A DNA stretch of 64,000 bases from Flavobacterium succinicans LMG 10402 (GTDB taxonomy: Bacteria > Bacteroidota > Bacteroidia > Flavobacteriales > Flavobacteriaceae): NCBI RefSeq assembly GCF_000611675.1, contig NZ_JATV01000004.1:186001-250000 (forward strand), in the 5' to 3' direction. This document shows, piece after piece, positions 43,999-52,761 of the stretch (its first letter is position 1; each line of letters begins with the position of its first letter). Made by a program: the position numbers and the translations under genes. The notes below the pieces were generated by a model. That model had not been told where the DNA came from. It was given only the letters and a program-made list of their open reading frames with translations, and ran no database searches.

Positions 43999-44409
43999 TT
44001 AGCACACTTCGTTATAAGCATCTTTCAAGTTGTCGGCGATCATTTCGGCTGGACGACCTTCAATATGATGGCGTTCTAGCATGTGTACCAACTCACCATT
44101 TTTGAACAAAGCAATAGAAGGTGAAGAAGGAGGAAAAGGAAACATATGTTGTCTGGCCGCATCAACCGCTTCTTTATCAACACCTGCAAAAACAGTGATT
44201 AATTGATCTGGTTTTTTTGCTCCATCGATACTCAAAATGGCTCCTGGACGTGCATTTCTAGCTGCGCAACCACAAACAGAATTGACTACAACTAGCGTAG
44301 TTCCCTCTTTTTTAATGGCTTCATTTACGTCATCAGCATTGTGTAAATCTTGAAAACCTGCCGAAGTTAATTCAGCTTGCATGGGTAATACCATATCTTG
44401 TGGATACAT
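43999..44409 (-). CDS. BrxA/BrxB family bacilliredoxin
   Basis: The 136-residue thioredoxin-fold protein has the bacilliredoxin CGC motif C46-G-C48 in NSVCGCAARNARPGAIL and begins MYPQDMVLPMQAELTSAGF. In Firmicutes these proteins remove bacillithiol from mixed disulfides; in Bacteroidetes the thiol partner is unproven. It stands alone between the efflux operon and metG. Confidence 0.9.
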   Translation of the reverse strand: MYPQDMVLPMQAELTSAGFQDLHNADDVNEAIKKEGTTLVVVNSVCGCAARNARPGAILSIDGAKKPDQLITVFAGVDKEAVDAARQHMFPFPPSSPSIALFKNGELVHMLERHHIEGRPAEMIADNLKDAYNEVC

Positions 44410-44439
44410 ATCTTTTAATTTTTAGTTAAATTTTGACTG

Positions 44440-44447
44440 CAAAGTTA
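44440..44447 (-). promoter_or_regulatory. Candidate -7 element of the bacilliredoxin gene
   Basis: TAACTTTG on the minus strand lies 30 bases before the start codon. A TTTG at 44477-44474 leaves a 26-base spacer, longer than the norm. Confidence 0.45.
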
Positions 44448-44506
44448 CAAAGTTTGCCAAAAAGTTTTGGGAACAAAGTATAAAGTTTTGTTATAGTTAC
44501 TGGTAA

Positions 44507-46561
44507 TTAATTTATCGTTTCTCCGTTAGTAACTCCTTCCGCATCTGGATTAACAAAAACGAGTTGGCCTTCTGCATTGGTAGTCATCAAAATCATACCT
44601 TGGCTTTCTACGCCACGTAAATTTCTTGGTGCTAAGTTTACTAAAACAGTTACGCGTTTTCCAATAATATCTTCAGGTTTAAAACTCTCTGCAATTCCTG
44701 AAACAATGGTGCGAACATCAATTCCAGTATCTACTTTTAGAATCAATAATTTATTCGCTTTAGGCATTTTTTCGGCTTCCAAAATAGTTCCTACACGAAT
44801 ATCCATTTTGGCAAAATCTTCAAACTGAATCAACTCTTTCTGTGGTTCAGCTTTTTTATTTTCAGCGCTATTTGCCGTTTTCGTAGCTTCTAATTTGTCG
44901 ATTTGTTTTTGAATGGCCTCGTCTTCAATTTTAGAGAAAAGCAATTCGGCTTCGCCAATTTGGTGACCTGCTGGTAATAAATTCCAATTGTCAAAATCTA
45001 AATTCCAATTATTGACATCGATGTTTAGCATTCGTAACAATTTTTGTGACGTAAACGGTAAGAAAGGCTCACAAAGCGAACTCAAAGCAGCCGCAATTTG
45101 CAAGGCTACAAACATTTGGGTTTTGGTACGTTCCGGATCGGTTTTGACCATTTTCCAAGGCTCTTCATCCGCCAAATATTTATTTCCTAAACGCGCAACA
45201 TTCATCATTTCGCCCAAGGCTTCTCTAAAACGGTATCTTTCGATAGAACTCGAAATCACCGCTGGATAAGCTTTCAATTCTTCTAAAGTTTGTTCATCTA
45301 CTTCAGATAATTCATTTGGTCTTGGAACAATTCCGTTGTAATATTTATTCGTCAAAACCACCACACGATTGATGAAATTTCCAAAAATAGCCACCAATTC
45401 GTTGTTGTTTCTAGCCTGAAAATCTTTCCAAGTAAAATCGTTGTCTTTGGTTTCTGGCGCATTCGATGTCAAGGCATAGCGCAACACATCCTGCTGATTA
45501 GGGAATTCTTCTAAATATTCGTGCAACCAAACGGCCCAGTTTTTTGAAGTCGATAATTTATTTCCTTCTAAGTTCAAGAATTCGTTTGCTGGAACATTAT
45601 CTGGTAAGATATAGCTTCCTTCCGCTTTCAACATCGCTGGGAAAATCACACAGTGAAAAACGATATTATCTTTTCCGATAAAATGTACCAATTTGGTGTC
45701 TTGATCTTTCCAGTAAGGTTCCCAATCTTTACCTTCTCTGGCTGCCCATTCTTTGGTAGATGAGATGTAACCAATTGGAGCATCAAACCAAACGTATAAT
45801 TTTTTTCCTTCGGCACCTGCTACAGGAACATCAATTCCCCAGTCTAAGTCACGAGTTACTGCACGAGGCTCTAATCCGCCGTCAATCCAAGATTTTACTT
45901 GACCGTACACATTAGGTTTCCAATCATTTTTATGACCTTCCAAAATCCATTCTCTCAAGAAGGCATCGTAACGATCCAGAGGCAAGAACCAGTGTTTGGT
46001 CGATTTCAAAACAGGCGTTTCTCCCGTGATGGTTGATTTAGGATTGATTAAGTCGGTAGCGTTTAATGTAGAACCACATTTTTCGCATTGATCTCCGTAG
46101 GCTTCTTCGTTACCACATTTTGGACAAGTACCTACTACAAAACGATCGGCCAAAAACTGATTAGCTTTGGCATCGTATAATTGTTCGGTAATTTCTTCGA
46201 TAAAATCACCTTTGTCGTATAATTTTTTGAAAAATTCAGAAGCCGTTTTGTGATGAATTTCAGCCGAAGTTCTAGAATAATTGTCAAATGAAATTCCGAA
46301 ATCAGCAAATGATTTCCTAATGATTCCATCGTATTTATCAATCACTTCTTGAGGTGTAATGCCTTCTTTTTTGGCTTTCATCGAAATAGCCACTCCATGT
46401 TCATCACTTCCGCAAACAAACACCACATCCCTTCCTTGCAAACGCAAATAACGTGAATAAATGTCCGAAGGCACGTAAACCCCCGCCAAATGCCCAATAT
46501 GAATGGGTCCGTTGGTATAAGGTAATGCTGCTGTAATGGTATATCTTTTTGGATTCTGCAT
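44507..46561 (-). CDS. metG: Methionyl-tRNA synthetase
   Basis: The class I synthetase charges tRNA-Met. HIGH is at residues 21-24 ([10 protein letters not shown]), the zinc knuckle is [19 protein letters not shown], and the KMSKS loop reads KLSTSK. After a Lys/Glu-rich linker (about 550-575) the C-terminal domain [20 protein letters not shown] is the EMAP/Arc1p-like tRNA-binding domain, which makes the dimeric 684-residue form. It is monocistronic. Confidence 0.97.
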   Translation of the reverse strand: MQNPKRYTITAALPYTNGPIHIGHLAGVYVPSDIYSRYLRLQGRDVVFVCGSDEHGVAISMKAKKEGITPQEVIDKYDGIIRKSFADFGISFDNYSRTSAEIHHKTASEFFKKLYDKGDFIEEITEQLYDAKANQFLADRFVVGTCPKCGNEEAYGDQCEKCGSTLNATDLINPKSTITGETPVLKSTKHWFLPLDRYDAFLREWILEGHKNDWKPNVYGQVKSWIDGGLEPRAVTRDLDWGIDVPVAGAEGKKLYVWFDAPIGYISSTKEWAAREGKDWEPYWKDQDTKLVHFIGKDNIVFHCVIFPAMLKAEGSYILPDNVPANEFLNLEGNKLSTSKNWAVWLHEYLEEFPNQQDVLRYALTSNAPETKDNDFTWKDFQARNNNELVAIFGNFINRVVVLTNKYYNGIVPRPNELSEVDEQTLEELKAYPAVISSSIERYRFREALGEMMNVARLGNKYLADEEPWKMVKTDPERTKTQMFVALQIAAALSSLCEPFLPFTSQKLLRMLNIDVNNWNLDFDNWNLLPAGHQIGEAELLFSKIEDEAIQKQIDKLEATKTANSAENKKAEPQKELIQFEDFAKMDIRVGTILEAEKMPKANKLLILKVDTGIDVRTIVSGIAESFKPEDIIGKRVTVLVNLAPRNLRGVESQGMILMTTNAEGQLVFVNPDAEGVTNGETIN

Positions 46562-46583
46562 CTTTATTCTGTTTTATTGCCTG

Positions 46584-46591
46584 CAAAAATA
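46584..46591 (-). promoter_or_regulatory. Candidate -7 element of metG
   Basis: TATTTTTG on the minus strand lies 22 bases before the metG start codon. The nearest TTG (46621-46619) leaves a 27-base spacer. Confidence 0.4.
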
Positions 46592-46716
46592 AGATTTTTT
46601 ATGATAGGGACACAGGGACAAGTCACGACTTGTCCGTACTTCTATAAAAAAGAAGATTTGAAAACCGAAATATCAATTTAAATTTTATGACCTTTGAAGC
46701 CAAAACAAAACAAATT

Positions 46717-46944
46717 ATGAGCAAGACGAAACTAACCATCAACAAAAACGGATCTATAAAAATTGAAGGCGATTTTGAAATAGTAGATCAAGACGGAAAT
46801 GTCTACGGACTAGAAGGAAGAACTGCTTTAGGTTTATGCCGATGTGGCTTGTCTTCGAATAAACCTTTTTGTGACGGTTCCCACCGCAATACTTTTGAAG
46901 GCGAATCGAAAGCATTTGATTTACCTCCAATGAAGAAAAATTAG
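46717..46944 (+). CDS. CDGSH iron-sulfur domain protein
   Basis: The 75-residue protein has the CDGSH motif with ligands C41, C43, C52 and H56 (LCRCGLSSNKPFCDGSH), which binds a redox-active [2Fe-2S] cluster. I start at MSKTKLTINKNG; an ATG ten codons upstream is possible. Single-domain cytoplasmic CDGSH proteins are common in Flavobacteriia and their role is unknown. A small basic ORF follows 20 bases later. Confidence 0.88.
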   Translation: MSKTKLTINKNGSIKIEGDFEIVDQDGNVYGLEGRTALGLCRCGLSSNKPFCDGSHRNTFEGESKAFDLPPMKKN

Positions 46945-46964
46945 ATTCACAAACACTTAGGGTT

Positions 46965-47135
46965 ATGGCTAAGGGACCTGAAAAAAACACCAAAAACAAG
47001 GCGTTGCATACCAAATTACTCAATCGGAAGAAGGCAAAAGAGCGAGAAGAGAAAGAGTTACGAGCCAAGAGACTGAAAGCTTTGGTGGCCAAAATGAATG
47101 CGCAAAAGCATACGGACGAATCTAATGATTTATAG
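46965..47135 (+). CDS. Small, highly basic protein of 56 residues
   Basis: The ORF starts MAKGPEKNTKNKALHTKLLN and continues as a single charged helix (RKKAKEREEKELRAKRLK) to ESNDL. About a third of the residues are Lys or Arg and there is no cysteine, signal or membrane segment. It begins 20 bases after the CDGSH gene on the same strand and is likely co-transcribed. The composition suggests nucleic-acid or ribosome contact, but I do not recognise the family. An antisense ORF (46754-47272) overlaps it and is rejected. Confidence 0.55.
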   Translation: MAKGPEKNTKNKALHTKLLNRKKAKEREEKELRAKRLKALVAKMNAQKHTDESNDL

Positions 47136-47172
47136 ATTCGTTCTTTTGTTTTAAGGCTGAAGCTATTCATTA

Positions 47173-47270
47173 CCGGATGTTGCGTTAGGGTTTGCAGTGA
47201 AAATCCTTTTTGAGGCTTTTTCTGCCTCAAAAAGATTGTAGCGTAAAGCCCGACCCTTGTGGTAACGCCC
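47173..47270 (-). repeat. Structured intergenic repeat, family B, copy 1
   Basis: Read on the minus strand it begins GGGCGTTACCACAAGGGTCG, continues GGGCTTTACGCTACAATC, then has the hairpin CTTTTTGAGGC/GCCTCAAAAAG and ends near CTAACGCAACATCCGG. The opening words are shared with the element at 55,745. It follows the small basic ORF. Confidence 0.55.
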
Positions 47271-47604
47271 AAGTATTGAGATTTTTAAAAGTGGTCTATT
47301 TCAAGCAGGGTCTAGGAAGTTTGTAGTTGCTATAATTTATGGATGGAATAGGGCAAACACATGAGTTAATTTTCAAAACGAATTCCACAAATGAGCACTA
47401 ATTTTCGTTCATTGATTTTTTTTTGGATTCGTTATAACTATAACCGAACATTACTTGCAATTATTTCGACCTCCAAATCTGTGGAATCTGTGTCTGATTA
47501 CTTTTTTTAAAACTCATGCGTTTGCTCTGATGGTCAAAAAAAACATTTCCATGGTCCATTAATTTACCCGAAATTTGCCTGAAATCTTCAAAAAACAAAA
47601 GCTT
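47271..47604. other. 334-base gap without a recognised feature
   Basis: AT-rich sequence between the family B repeat and the DMP19-like gene. Fragments such as CTGTGGAATCTGTGTCTGATT resemble dispersed-repeat text. I see no ORF, convincing promoter or RNA. Confidence 0.5.
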
Positions 47605-48144
47605 ATGGAATTTGGTAGAATTATAGTTTCGGAAACAGCGTTCAATAGTGAGCAACTTCAAGATGTTATTCATTCGAACATTTCGGTCATTAATTTAATG
47701 CGAGAAGAAGGCGTTGAGGATGAGTTGATTCATGAAGATGCTTTGACGAGCTATTACTTGGATTATTATTACACACAATATGTAACGGGTAATTTTGCGC
47801 AATTTGTGCATCATTCGGGTTGGAATGCAGAGTTGAACGAGCTGATAGAAGAAGGTTTGGCTTTGATTGGTGCCGAAAAGCATTTGGAATTCTTTCAGCA
47901 ACAATCCAAAAAAGTAAAACTGATGAGTAGCGTGAAACTCAATAAGTTTTTGAAAGGGAAACTAGAGGGTGTAAATCCTGTACGTGACGCACTCAATAGC
48001 GATACTTTTTTTGAAATAGAGGAAAATTTAGTGACTTTGAATGCCAATTTTTTAAAATTACATCCCGATTTTGAAGTGCTTACGGTAGACGAAATGTTTG
48101 CCACTTTGGAAGAATTTGTAGGGCATGAGATTAAAAGAGAATAA
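47605..48144 (+). CDS. DMP19-like hypothetical protein
   Basis: Starting at MEFGRIIVSETAFNSEQLQD the protein has 179 residues. The segment ALTSYYLDYYYTQYVTGNFAQFVHHSGW is characteristic of the DMP19/DUF4375 family, whose function in bacteria is unknown. It is acidic, helical and cytoplasmic, with no signal peptide. An upstream in-frame ATG would add ten residues. It stands alone before serS. Confidence 0.72.
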   Translation: MEFGRIIVSETAFNSEQLQDVIHSNISVINLMREEGVEDELIHEDALTSYYLDYYYTQYVTGNFAQFVHHSGWNAELNELIEEGLALIGAEKHLEFFQQQSKKVKLMSSVKLNKFLKGKLEGVNPVRDALNSDTFFEIEENLVTLNANFLKLHPDFEVLTVDEMFATLEEFVGHEIKRE

Positions 48145-48275
48145 CTAATATTTCTCAAAAAAAGGCCAAGAAAAACACGAAGGAACACGGAGAACTTTCT
48201 ATAAATTAGAGAAAACTTCGTGGCTCTCTGTTACTCTTTCGTGAATATTAGTGAAATATCTTTTCCAAAAGAAAC

Positions 48276-48311
48276 TTTGTACCAATCTTATCAAACATTT
48301 CCTTAAATTTG
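48276..48311 (+). promoter_or_regulatory. Candidate promoter of serS
   Basis: TTTG (48276-48279), a 24-base spacer and TAAATTTG (48304-48311). The -7 box is a full match and the spacer is a few bases long. The leader to the serS start is about 40 bases. Confidence 0.5.
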
Positions 48312-48353
48312 TGGGCGCAAATAGCCTTAAATATAAGAGTTAAAAACAAAACT

Positions 48354-49625
48354 ATGTTACAAATCGCATTTATTAGAGAGAATCAAGAAAAAGTAATCAA
48401 CGCTTTAGCCAAAAGAAACCTTGACGCTAACAGTATTGTAAACGAAGTGGTACAACTAGACGAACAACGTCGCGCTACTCAAGTGGCTTTAGACAACACT
48501 TTATCTGAATCTAATAAATTGTCCAAAGATATTGGGGATTTGATGAAAAGTGGTGAGAAAGCAAAAGCCGCTATTCTTAAAGAAAAAACAGTTTCTTTAA
48601 AAGAAAAAAGCAAGGAATTGGCAGAAAAAGCAGATGCTTTGGCCGAAGAATTGACTCAAAAATTATATACCTTACCTAACCTTCCAGCGGATATTGTACC
48701 GAACGGAAAATCGGCAGACGACAACCTAAACGTTTTTCAAGAAGGTGACATTCCTGCGTTGCACGAAGGCGCTTTGCCACATTGGGAATTGGTAAAAAAA
48801 TACGATATCATTGATTTTGAATTGGGTGTAAAAATCACGGGTGCGGGATTCCCTGTTTACAAAGGAAAAGGAGCTCGCTTACAACGTGCTTTAATCAATT
48901 ATTTTTTAGATAAAAACACAGCTGCAGGTTACAAGGAAATGCAGGTGCCACATTTAGTAAACGAAGCTTCAGGCTACGGAACGGGTCAATTGCCAGACAA
49001 AGAAGGGCAAATGTACCACGCTACTGTTGATGATTTGTATTTGATTCCAACGGCTGAGGTTCCCGTGACCAATTTATTTAGAGATGTTATTGTAAGTGAA
49101 AATGAATTGCCAATTTTATGTACCGCTTACACTCCTTGTTTCCGTCGTGAAGCAGGTTCTTATGGAGCACATGTACGCGGATTAAACCGTTTGCACCAAT
49201 TTGATAAAGTAGAAATTGTTCGTATCGAACATCCAGAAAAGTCATACGAAGCTTTGGATGGTATGGTAGAACATGTCAAAGATATTTTGCAGGAACTAAA
49301 ATTACCGTACCGAATTTTGCGTTTGTGTGGAGGCGATATGGGATTCACTTCGGCGTTGACGTATGATTTTGAAGTGTTTTCAACTGCGCAAGACCGTTGG
49401 TTAGAAATTTCATCTGTATCTAATTTTGAAACCTTCCAAGCCAACCGTTTGAAATTACGTTTCAAAGACAAAGACGGCAAAAATCAATTGGCGCATACCT
49501 TGAACGGAAGTTCTTTGGCTTTGCCTAGAGTTTTGGCTGGAATTTTAGAAAACTACCAAACTCCAGAAGGAATCGTAATCCCAGAAGTATTACGTCCGTA
49601 TTGTGGTTTTGATATCATTGACTAA
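48354..49625 (+). CDS. serS: Seryl-tRNA synthetase
   Basis: The 423-residue class II enzyme charges tRNA-Ser. It begins MLQIAFIRENQEKVINALAK and has the long antiparallel coiled-coil arm (about 25-105) that grips the tRNA long variable arm. Motif 2 is in TPCFRREAGSYG and motif 3 in LNGSSLALPRVLAGILEN. The frame is open 15 codons upstream, but those codons contain the -7 promoter box, so I use 48354. Confidence 0.97.
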   Translation: MLQIAFIRENQEKVINALAKRNLDANSIVNEVVQLDEQRRATQVALDNTLSESNKLSKDIGDLMKSGEKAKAAILKEKTVSLKEKSKELAEKADALAEELTQKLYTLPNLPADIVPNGKSADDNLNVFQEGDIPALHEGALPHWELVKKYDIIDFELGVKITGAGFPVYKGKGARLQRALINYFLDKNTAAGYKEMQVPHLVNEASGYGTGQLPDKEGQMYHATVDDLYLIPTAEVPVTNLFRDVIVSENELPILCTAYTPCFRREAGSYGAHVRGLNRLHQFDKVEIVRIEHPEKSYEALDGMVEHVKDILQELKLPYRILRLCGGDMGFTSALTYDFEVFSTAQDRWLEISSVSNFETFQANRLKLRFKDKDGKNQLAHTLNGSSLALPRVLAGILENYQTPEGIVIPEVLRPYCGFDIID

Positions 49626-49633
49626 AATAAATT

Positions 49634-49783
49634 ACCATATAAGGCATTTAAGGTCATTTAAGTTTTAATGATTAAAATAATTTTTCAGGCATTAAAAAAA
49701 AATATGATTCAACTTTTTAAGGCAAAAGCTTAAATTTTGAATAGCAATGTAATTCTTATATGCCCTTAAATACCTTATATGGT
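49634..49783. repeat. ATATAAGG-type palindrome between serS and the TPR gene
   Basis: ACCATATAAGGCATTTAAGG starts at 49634 and its near complement CCTTAAATACCTTATATGGT ends at 49783, enclosing further CATTTAAG/CTTAAAT words. It follows the same rule as the ACCATTAAGG palindromes around the GxxExxY gene, and single arms of this type occur near 1395, 21,950 and 34,542. Confidence 0.65.
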
Positions 49784-49801
49784 TAAATAAATTCGCAACC
49801 C

Positions 49802-51580
49802 ATGAAAAAACTCTTTCTACATATCACGCTGTTTTTTTCATGGATTTGTTTTTCGCAAAACGAACAATTGGCTCAATATTTTTATGAAAAAGGAGATTTT
49901 GAAAAAGCCAAATTAGGGTACGAAGAATTGCTCAAAAGTATCCCTCAAAACTCTCAATATTTTCTCAGAACAATTGATTGCTATCAACAATTGCAACAAT
50001 ATGATTTGGCCGAAAAAACCATACAAACGCGTTATTCTAAATACAAACAAGCTTTTTTATTAGTCGAAATGGGCTACAATTGGCAGTTGCAAAAAAACGA
50101 AGCCAAAGCCAAAAGTTATTACGAACAAGCGCTTGAAAGTATTCGTAAAAATCCCAACGAAGTGTATGGTGTATCCAATGCTTTTGAGAAAAAAGTGATT
50201 TTAGAATACGCCGTAAAAGCCTATCAAATTGCGGTCGAATTGGAGCCCACTTTTAATTTCAATTATCAAATGGCCTTGCTTTATGGGCAATTGGGTAAAA
50301 CCGATTTAATGATTACCACTTTTTTAGACGAAGCCTTCATCAATCCTCAGAATTCGAGTTTAATTCAGCATCAATTGTCTCGTTATATGTCAGACGAGAA
50401 CGATACCTCATTTTCTGATTCTTTAAAAAAGGCGTTGATTTTACGCACTCAAAAAGACCAAGATATCTTCTGGAATCAGTATTTGAGTTGGTTTTATGTT
50501 CAACAAAAAGAGTTTGGCAAAGCATTCATTCAAGAAAAAGCCATTTACAAACGTAATCCAGAATCCTTGGCTGAAATTGTAAGCTTGGGACAAATGGCAA
50601 TTGAAGAAGACCAAACCGAAGCGGCAGCAGAAATCTTAGGCTTTGTTTTAGAAAACACCAAGGATTTGGAAACACTCATACAAGCCAATACGTACTTAAT
50701 AGAAATGAAATTGGCCAAAGCAAAACCTGCTGATTTTATCGCCATTGATACGCAACTTAAATCCTTATTGCAGCAATTTGAAATCAATCTGTTTACGCTG
50801 AAATTGCAATTAATTCAAGCACATTTTACGGCTTTTAGTTTAAAAAAACCAGAAGAAGCAAAAGCAATTATTACTAAAGCATTGGCACTACCGTTAAACG
50901 ATTATCAAATTGCCGATGCCAAAATGGAGTTGGCCGATATCTTGTTATATGAAGAAAAATACAACCAAGCCTTGTTGTATTATTCCCAAATTGAATTGGA
51001 TTTGAAGAACGATGTAATGGCACATGAAGCCAGTTTAAAAGCAGCCAAAACGAGTTATTTTAAAACCGATTTTGATTGGGCTTTGAAGCAATTTAAAGAA
51101 TTAAAATCTGCCAATACACAATTGATTGCCAATGATGCTTTGGAATATTTTTTATTAATCAATGACAATACCGTTGTCGATTCTACCCAAACGGCTTTAA
51201 AGCAATTTGCCAAAGGCGACTATTTGATGTATCAAAAACGCAACGAGGAGGCTATTGCTCATTTCCAAAAGATGCTACAGCAATTCAAAGGACAAGAGAT
51301 TGAAGCGGTGACTCTTTTACGATTAGGTAAATTGTATGAGACGATAGGCAATTATTCTCAGGCATTGCAACAATATCAGGTGATAATTGCCCAACATAGT
51401 GATGGCATTTACATCGATGAAGCCTTGTTTTTTGCAGCGGAACTGTATGTGAAATACTTAAATGACCCCGAAAAAGCAAAACCACTTTATGAAAAAATGA
51501 TTTTTAACCATCAAGACAGTATTTACTTTGTTGAGGCAAGGAAAAAATTCAGACAATTAAGAGGCGATACGAATTTGTAA
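49802..51580 (+). CDS. Secreted tetratricopeptide repeat protein
   Basis: The 592-residue protein has a signal peptide (MKKLFLHITLFFSWICFSQN) followed by TPR units over nearly its whole length, for example YFYEKGDFEKAKLGYEELLK near the start and TLLRLGKLYETIGNYSQALQQYQ and ALFFAAELYVKYLNDPEKAK near the end. It should be a periplasmic or envelope scaffold; partners are unknown. It is probably co-transcribed with the DUF4286 gene 76 bases later. Confidence 0.88.
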   Translation: MKKLFLHITLFFSWICFSQNEQLAQYFYEKGDFEKAKLGYEELLKSIPQNSQYFLRTIDCYQQLQQYDLAEKTIQTRYSKYKQAFLLVEMGYNWQLQKNEAKAKSYYEQALESIRKNPNEVYGVSNAFEKKVILEYAVKAYQIAVELEPTFNFNYQMALLYGQLGKTDLMITTFLDEAFINPQNSSLIQHQLSRYMSDENDTSFSDSLKKALILRTQKDQDIFWNQYLSWFYVQQKEFGKAFIQEKAIYKRNPESLAEIVSLGQMAIEEDQTEAAAEILGFVLENTKDLETLIQANTYLIEMKLAKAKPADFIAIDTQLKSLLQQFEINLFTLKLQLIQAHFTAFSLKKPEEAKAIITKALALPLNDYQIADAKMELADILLYEEKYNQALLYYSQIELDLKNDVMAHEASLKAAKTSYFKTDFDWALKQFKELKSANTQLIANDALEYFLLINDNTVVDSTQTALKQFAKGDYLMYQKRNEEAIAHFQKMLQQFKGQEIEAVTLLRLGKLYETIGNYSQALQQYQVIIAQHSDGIYIDEALFFAAELYVKYLNDPEKAKPLYEKMIFNHQDSIYFVEARKKFRQLRGDTNL

Positions 51581-51589
51581 AAGAGTGTA

Positions 51590-51628
51590 ATCGTTGATTC
51601 GGTTAACCGATTAAACAAATCAACGATT
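51590..51628. repeat. Inverted repeat between the TPR and DUF4286 genes
   Basis: ATCGTTGATT (51590-51599) pairs with AATCAACGAT (about 51618-51627), with the palindrome CGGTTAACCG (51600-51609) in the loop and related AATTAACCGTTTAAAC text after it. It resembles dispersed ACCGATTAA repeats. No T-run is present. Confidence 0.5.
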
Positions 51629-51656
51629 AAGCAATTAACCGTTTAAACAACAAAAG

Positions 51657-51968
51657 ATGATTATATACAACGTTACCATCAATATTCACGAAAGTGTACA
51701 CGACAAATGGATGATTTGGATGCAGCATAAGCACATTCCAGAAGTACTAGCAACGGGTAAATTCATTAATGCTAGATTAGTTCGCGTTTTGGTCGAAGAA
51801 GAAATGGGTGGACTTACCTATTCGGTGCAATACACGACAGACAGTAAGGCGACCCTTCAAAAGTATTATGATGAAGACGCTCCAGCTTTAAGAGAAGAAG
51901 GCTTAAAATTATTTGGAGACAAAATGCTAGCTTTCAGAACAGAATTACAAGTGATTTCGGAGCATTAA
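51657..51968 (+). CDS. DUF4286 family protein
   Basis: The 103-residue protein begins MIIYNVTINIHESVHDKWMI and has the conserved HIPEVLATGKFINARLVRVL and YSVQYTTDSKATLQKYYDEDAPALREEG of DUF4286, a ferredoxin-like alpha/beta fold (dimeric alpha-beta barrel type) of unknown role. It is cytoplasmic and widespread in Bacteroidetes, which makes a housekeeping function likely. Confidence 0.85.
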   Translation: MIIYNVTINIHESVHDKWMIWMQHKHIPEVLATGKFINARLVRVLVEEEMGGLTYSVQYTTDSKATLQKYYDEDAPALREEGLKLFGDKMLAFRTELQVISEH

Positions 51969-52056
51969 ATCAACTAGTTTGCGATTTGAATCCGATAATA
52001 AAAAATGTTAGCATAAAGATTTAATTAGGCTAATTACTCTAAAATAATCAGTAGTT

Positions 52057-52245
52057 ATGGAACTTTTTTTTCAAACCAAAGAAGAAAGCAATAAAAAACA
52101 AATAGATGATTTTTTGAAATTATCTAAATGCGAACGCTTTTATAGTTTTTTGCGTTTAATGGAGAAAATGCAGGAATTTCCAATTAAAAAAAAGGTAAAG
52201 AAAAGCACAAATTTTATTTTAAATAAAAAGGAGCATGTCTCATAA
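52057..52245 (+). CDS. Small charged protein paired with a nucleotidyltransferase
   Basis: The 62-residue protein is Lys/Glu-rich and helical (KQIDDFLKLSKCERFYSFLR, then MEKMQEFPIKKKVKK). No named domain is recognised. Its stop lies 11 bases inside the next gene, so the two are translationally coupled. This two-gene arrangement with a small partner upstream of a minimal nucleotidyltransferase is also the layout of MNT/HEPN and AbiE-like modules, though this partner resembles neither HEPN nor AbiEi. Confidence 0.65.
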   Translation: MELFFQTKEESNKKQIDDFLKLSKCERFYSFLRLMEKMQEFPIKKKVKKSTNFILNKKEHVS

Positions 52246-52714
52246 ATGGGAAGAAAATATTAATCAGTTTATTGCAACGGCGAATAAATATAAAGTTCGT
52301 ATGCTGATGGTTGGGGGTGGAGCTGTAAACTTTCATGGGTATCAACGCCATTCATCTGATGTAGATTTTTGGATTGAAACCACAGAACTTAATTTCAAAA
52401 AGTTAGTCGCTGTTTTTAATGAAATGGGATATGAAATTGAGGATTTTCCCGAAAATGTTAAAAAAGAAAAACAAAATATATCGATTAAATTTTCTCCTCT
52501 GGATTTAGATTTAGAACTAATTACCAAGTTTTCCGTAAATAAAACTTTTGACGAAGCTTTTGAAAGTAGTGAAGAGGTAACGGTTAATTCTAATTCGTTT
52601 TTAAAGTGGAATGTACTCTCTCTCGAAGATTTGATAACAAGCAAAATAAAAGCAAATAGACCAAAGGATTTATTAGATATTCAGCAACTGCTAGAAATAA
52701 ACAAAAAAAAATAA
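52235..52714 (+). CDS. Minimal nucleotidyltransferase-fold protein
   Basis: The 159-residue protein has the polymerase-beta superfamily signature: MLMVGGGAVNFHGYQRHSSD with catalytic D-x-D in SDVDFWIE, and a possible third carboxylate in LDLDLELI. The C-terminal LSLEDLITSKIKANRPKDLLDIQQLLE is the helical tail common in the DUF6036/AbiEii-like group. It should transfer a nucleotide to protein, RNA or a small molecule; the target is unknown. It overlaps the small partner by 11 bases and precedes ksgA by 47 bases. Confidence 0.8.
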   Translation: MSHKWEENINQFIATANKYKVRMLMVGGGAVNFHGYQRHSSDVDFWIETTELNFKKLVAVFNEMGYEIEDFPENVKKEKQNISIKFSPLDLDLELITKFSVNKTFDEAFESSEEVTVNSNSFLKWNVLSLEDLITSKIKANRPKDLLDIQQLLEINKKK

Positions 52715-52761
52715 CCGATTTGAAACACTTCAATATCAAATTCTAAACACTATAAAATTTC

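Noticed and set aside
46754..47272. 172-codon minus-strand ORF
   Set aside because: It is antisense to the CDGSH gene, the small basic ORF and part of the family B repeat. Its translation shows no domain and has a shadow-like composition.
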